Below, piece by piece: positions 7,694 to 9,961 of a stretch of 9,961 nt of DNA. Where the stretch lies: positions 1 through 9,961 of the forward strand of contig VFKO01000401.1 of the NCBI GenBank assembly GCA_009885515.1, written 5' to 3'. A model generated the notes under the pieces. It saw nothing but the letters and a program-made list of their open reading frames with translations. It was not told where the DNA came from and ran no database searches. This stretch comes from Rhodobiaceae bacterium. Its GTDB lineage: Bacteria > Pseudomonadota > Alphaproteobacteria > Micropepsales > Micropepsaceae. A program made the translations under genes and the position numbers. Positions within the stretch are counted from its first letter, which is position 1. Every line of letters begins with the position of its first letter.

Positions 7694-8084
7694 CCCATGA
7701 AAACCGCTTCGACGGCGGCATGAATGTGGTTTATGAAAAATCGCGACTTCATGCTGCCGTCATCCGGTCGGTCCAGGTTTATTAGCGTCCGCGAACCGGC
7801 CGTGTTCACCACTTGGCCATGATGACGATTGTGACAAAACTGCCGCGCTGTTTGCGGAATATGCCGTTCCAGTTGCATTTTTTGGGCCACTCGCCTCGCG
7901 GCGGCCGTCAAGCGGCAGCCCAAATCTTGCCGCCAACACGCGTTTGGCTTTCAACAATTTGTAGACCACTGCAGTGGCACTTGTCCCGTTGTCAAATCCA
8001 CGCAACTTGACGCGCTCTGCATCTTGATGCCCGCCAGCTCAGCATTGGCCGAACTTGCCAGCATGAATCCGGAAAGCTTGATGA

Positions 8085-8249
8085 TCGGCATTGTCTACCC
8101 TGCGCTTCTTGGACAGCCAGGAACCGTTGTGCGAAGCCCTTCCGGTTGGCACCCATTTTTTCTGGCACATCTGCAACGCCATCGTGCTGTACATCCTCAC
8201 GACCATCGCCATCGTTCACGTGCGCATAGCCCGCGCCAATCAAGGTTAG
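8085..8249 (+). pseudogene. C-terminal remnant of a ceramidase-family (CREST superfamily) membrane protein
   Basis: Codons from 8085 to the TAG at 8247-8249 encode 54 residues resembling the C-terminal end of bacterial ceramidase-domain proteins: STLRFLDSQEPLCEALPVG followed by THFFWH and a final hydrophobic helix (ICNAIVLYILTTIAIV). The paired His residues of the GTHFFWH motif correspond to the conserved metal-binding/active-site His cluster of the CREST superfamily, and the preceding LD.PLC.ALP pattern is typical of the proteobacterial family. An in-frame TGA lies immediately upstream (8082-8084), with two more TGA at 8079-8081 and 8064-8066. I could not find the missing N-terminal part (the EPVNA or FHT-like motifs) in any frame of 7634-8084. 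There is no start codon with a ribosome binding site. It is therefore best read as a decayed 3' fragment. Homology was judged from memory of the family, without alignment. Confidence 0.55.
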
Positions 8250-8265
8250 GCGCGTCACTGGTAGA

Positions 8266-8294
8266 CTTCTCGAACCGGCCAGCCGTGCTATAAG
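8266..8294 (+). promoter_or_regulatory. Candidate promoter of the aminotransferase-alanine dehydrogenase unit
   Basis: TATAAG at 8289-8294 is a good -10 match and lies 25 bases before the chosen ATG. The hexamer 17 bp further upstream (8266-8271, CTTCTC) is a poor -35, so the promoter would be weak or need an activator. Assigned by eye only. Confidence 0.25.
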
Positions 8295-8319
8295 CCCGCG
8301 CGAAACCTTGCAGGCTCTC

Positions 8320-9639
8320 ATGACCATAAATGCCCCCAACGATCTCAGCGCCGTCTGGCTACCCTTCACCGCCAACCGCCAGTTCAAATCCGAACCGCGC
8401 ATCATCGCGCGCGGGCAGGGGATGTTCTACTACGACCCGCAAGGCCGCGAGTTGCTGGACGGCCTGGCTGGCCTTTGGTGCTCGCTCGCCGGTCACGGAC
8501 ATAAATCCATTTCGGCCGCCATCGCCAAACAGGCCGACGAACTCGACTTCGCGCCCACCTTCCAGTTCGCCCACCCCAAAGTCATCGAACTCGCCGGCCG
8601 CTTGACCGCGCTGGCGCCCAAGAACCTCGACCACGTCTTCTTCTGCAATTCTGGCTCAGAGGCCGCCGACACAGCACTCAAAATTGCGCTCAGCTATTGG
8701 CGCGCCAAGGGTGACAGTCACCGCACCAAACTGGTCGGCCGCGTTCGCGGCTATCACGGCACCAATTTCGGCGGCATGTCGGTGGGCGGCATCGCCAACA
8801 ACCGCCGTGCCTTCGGTCCGATGCTGGGCAATGTCGATCACCTGCCCACGACTTATGATCGCAACAAGCAGGCGTTTTCGAAAGGCGACCCGGACTACGG
8901 CGTCCACTTCGCCGATGCTCTCGAAGAAATGGTGGCCCTGCACGGCGACACCATCGCCGCCGTCATCGTCGAACCCATGGCAGGTTCCACCGGCGTGCTT
9001 CCGCCGCCCAAAGGTTACCTGAAACGCCTGCGAGAGCTTTGCGACAAGCACGGCTTGCTGCTGATCTTTGACGAAGTCATCACCATGTTCGGCCGCATGG
9101 GAACCGCCACCGCCGCCGAACGCTACAACGTCACCCCCGACATGATCACCTTCGCCAAGGGCGTCACCAACGGCGTCATCCCGATGGGTGGCGTTATCGC
9201 CTCGAAATCGATCTACGACACATTTCAACAGAAAAACGACTGGCAGGTCGAACTCTTCCACGGCTACACCTATTCCGGTCACCCGGTCGCCGCCGCCGCA
9301 GCTCTGGCGACGCTCGATATCTATCGCGACGAAGGCCTGTTCGAGCGCGGCAAGTTGATTGAGAAATGGCTTGAAGATGCCGTCCACGGGCTGAAAGGCG
9401 CGCCTTTTGTCGCCGACATCAGGAATTCCGGTGCCGCCGCCGCCATCGATGTCGAACCCGCGCCTGGCGCCCCAGGCAAGCGCGGCCACGAAGCGATCCG
9501 GCGGGCCTTCTTCGACGAAAACATAGTGCTGCGTGTGGGCGGCGACACGATTGCTTTAGGGCCTGCTCTCATAGCAGAACAGAGCCACATCGAACGGCTG
9601 GTCGCGGGCGTTGATCGCGTGCTGCGCCAACTGACCTGA
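8320..9639 (+). CDS. Omega-amino acid (beta-alanine):pyruvate aminotransferase, class III
   Basis: This is a 439-residue PLP enzyme that moves the terminal amino group of an omega-amino acid such as beta-alanine to pyruvate, giving L-alanine and an aldehyde acid. It resembles Pseudomonas omega-amino acid:pyruvate aminotransferase throughout: VWLPFTANRQF at 12-22, LDGLAGLWCSLAGHGH at 46-61, HVFFCNSGSEAADTALK at 105-121, GRVRGYHGTNFGG at 140-152, and VEPMAGSTGVLPPPKGYLKR at 217-236. IFDEV follows with cofactor-binding Asp 251. The PLP lysine is Lys 280 in FAKGVTNGVIPMGGVIAS, and HGYTYSGHPVA is at 314-324. Length is normal. The ATG at 8320 was preferred to the in-frame TTG at 8308 because AGG lies five bases before it and homologues begin near here. 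In IT.FGR.G the dotted positions (256 and 260) are Met, whereas Gly and Thr are usual. It is followed 29 bp later by alanine dehydrogenase. Class III is certain; the best substrate is inferred. Confidence 0.9.
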   Translation: MTINAPNDLSAVWLPFTANRQFKSEPRIIARGQGMFYYDPQGRELLDGLAGLWCSLAGHGHKSISAAIAKQADELDFAPTFQFAHPKVIELAGRLTALAPKNLDHVFFCNSGSEAADTALKIALSYWRAKGDSHRTKLVGRVRGYHGTNFGGMSVGGIANNRRAFGPMLGNVDHLPTTYDRNKQAFSKGDPDYGVHFADALEEMVALHGDTIAAVIVEPMAGSTGVLPPPKGYLKRLRELCDKHGLLLIFDEVITMFGRMGTATAAERYNVTPDMITFAKGVTNGVIPMGGVIASKSIYDTFQQKNDWQVELFHGYTYSGHPVAAAAALATLDIYRDEGLFERGKLIEKWLEDAVHGLKGAPFVADIRNSGAAAAIDVEPAPGAPGKRGHEAIRRAFFDENIVLRVGGDTIALGPALIAEQSHIERLVAGVDRVLRQLT

Positions 9640-9653
9640 AACGAAACTATCCA

Positions 9654-9660
9654 AAGGGGA
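9654..9660 (+). promoter_or_regulatory. Ribosome binding site of the alanine dehydrogenase gene
   Basis: AAGGGGA lies eight bases before the ATG at 9669, a strong Shine-Dalgarno match. It fixes the start of the downstream gene and suggests efficient independent translation within a shared transcript. Confidence 0.7.
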
Positions 9661-9668
9661 ACTTCAAG

Positions 9669-9961
9669 ATGCTCGTCGGCGTTCCGAAAGAAGTCAAGGT
9701 TCACGAATATCGCGTCGGCCTCACGCCATCCAGCGTGCGCGAACTGATCGCCCACGGCCATAAAGTCCTCGTGCAGGCGTCGTCCGGTCTGGCCATTGGC
9801 CTGACAGATGAAATGTATCGCGCTGCCGGTGCCGAGATTGTGCCCACCGCAGCCGATGTATTCGCCAAGGCTGAGATGATCGTCAAGGTCAAGGAACCGC
9901 AACCCGCCGAAATCAAGATGCTACGCGCCGGGCAATTATTGTTCACCTATCTCCATCTCGC
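9669..9961 (+). CDS. ald: Alanine dehydrogenase, 5' part
   Basis: The gene begins at 9669 and runs off the window after 97 codons. The enzyme catalyses reversible NAD-dependent conversion of L-alanine to pyruvate and ammonia in the cytoplasm. The visible N-terminal catalytic domain has MLVGVPKEVKVHEYRVGLTP at 1-20 (Arg 15 sits in the substrate-binding pattern E.RV.LTP), GHKVLVQ, GLAIGLTDEMYRAAGAEIV and MIVKVKEPQPAEIKMLRAGQ, followed by LLFTYLHL. The KVKEP motif carries the catalytic-domain Lys that contacts pyruvate in known structures. The related proton-translocating transhydrogenase alpha subunit shares this fold, but the FTYLHL stretch and the E.RV.LTP pattern fit alanine dehydrogenase better. 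The gene starts 29 bp after the aminotransferase stop, so the two are probably co-transcribed and functionally paired through L-alanine. Confidence 0.87.
   Translation, partial: MLVGVPKEVKVHEYRVGLTPSSVRELIAHGHKVLVQASSGLAIGLTDEMYRAAGAEIVPTAADVFAKAEMIVKVKEPQPAEIKMLRAGQLLFTYLHL

Larger units (their letters stand above)
7634..8319. other. Divergent intergenic region without an intact gene
   Basis: About 690 bases separate the AsmA gene (- strand) from the aminotransferase gene (+ strand). No tRNA, riboswitch or repeat is apparent by eye. Short open frames exist on the - strand (7684-7923, 79 codons; 7760-8005, 81 codons from a TTG) and on the + strand (7813-8010 and 8024-8293). None has a convincing ribosome binding site, and I recognise none as a protein family. 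The one stretch with a clear protein signature is the + strand frame at 8085-8249, listed separately as a ceramidase-like remnant. The rest may be decayed coding sequence from the same or other genes, plus the two divergent promoters. Confidence 0.6.

Noticed and set aside
7697..7723. Small + strand start after AGGAGG at 7675-7680
   Set aside because: The ATG is 16 bases from the Shine-Dalgarno-like run and the frame stops after eight codons, so it is not a credible gene.
8656..9489. - strand Gly/Asp-rich open frame of 277 codons
   Set aside because: It is antisense to the aminotransferase gene; the Gly/Asp richness mirrors Ala- and Val-type codons of the real gene.

Overview
The window looks like a chromosomal segment from a Gram-negative bacterium, most likely a proteobacterium of the beta (Burkholderiales-like) or a neighbouring group. 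This rests on the moderately high G+C with G/C-rich third codon positions, an AsmA-family envelope protein, a nitronate monooxygenase tail of the type common in Burkholderiales, and a polyamine-type ABC transporter. The taxonomic call is inference from family resemblance only.

Layout. (1) Positions 1-365, + strand: the 3' end of a nitronate monooxygenase gene. (2) Positions 366-478: a short convergent gap holding a perfect 28-bp inverted repeat, followed by T-tracts in both directions, which is probably a repeat element acting as a bidirectional terminator. (3) Positions 479-5528, all on the - strand: a four-gene ABC importer of the spermidine/putrescine type. In transcription order it encodes the ATPase (5528 to 3822), the solute-binding protein (3781 to 2570), a PotB/PotH-like permease with a GTG start (2542 to 1325) and a PotC/PotI-like permease (1324 to 479). 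The genes are 0-40 bp apart, as in an operon. (4) Positions 5621-7633, - strand: an AsmA-family protein, 92 bp upstream of the ATPase gene. (5) Positions 7634-8319: a divergent intergenic region of about 690 bp. It has no intact gene but contains what looks like the C-terminal remnant of a ceramidase-family (CREST superfamily) membrane protein at 8085-8249. (6) Positions 8320-9639, + strand: a class III omega-amino acid (beta-alanine):pyruvate aminotransferase. (7) Position 9669 to the window end, + strand: the first 97 codons of alanine dehydrogenase.

How the parts may work together. An omega-amino acid:pyruvate aminotransferase consumes pyruvate and makes L-alanine. Alanine dehydrogenase can return L-alanine to pyruvate with release of ammonia and NADH, so the two + strand genes form a self-recycling deamination pair. 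The divergent importer would bring in polyamines or related amino compounds. This suggests a locus for using polyamines, omega-amino acids or beta-alanine as nitrogen or carbon source. The link is inferred from gene order and is not proven by the sequence.

The oddest features are a roughly 210-residue acidic, low-complexity N-terminal extension on the ATPase carrying three similar basic/hydrophobic motifs, an apparently membrane-anchored solute-binding protein, the long perfect inverted repeat, and the ceramidase-like remnant. I see no complete new system, mobile element, CRISPR array or RNA gene.
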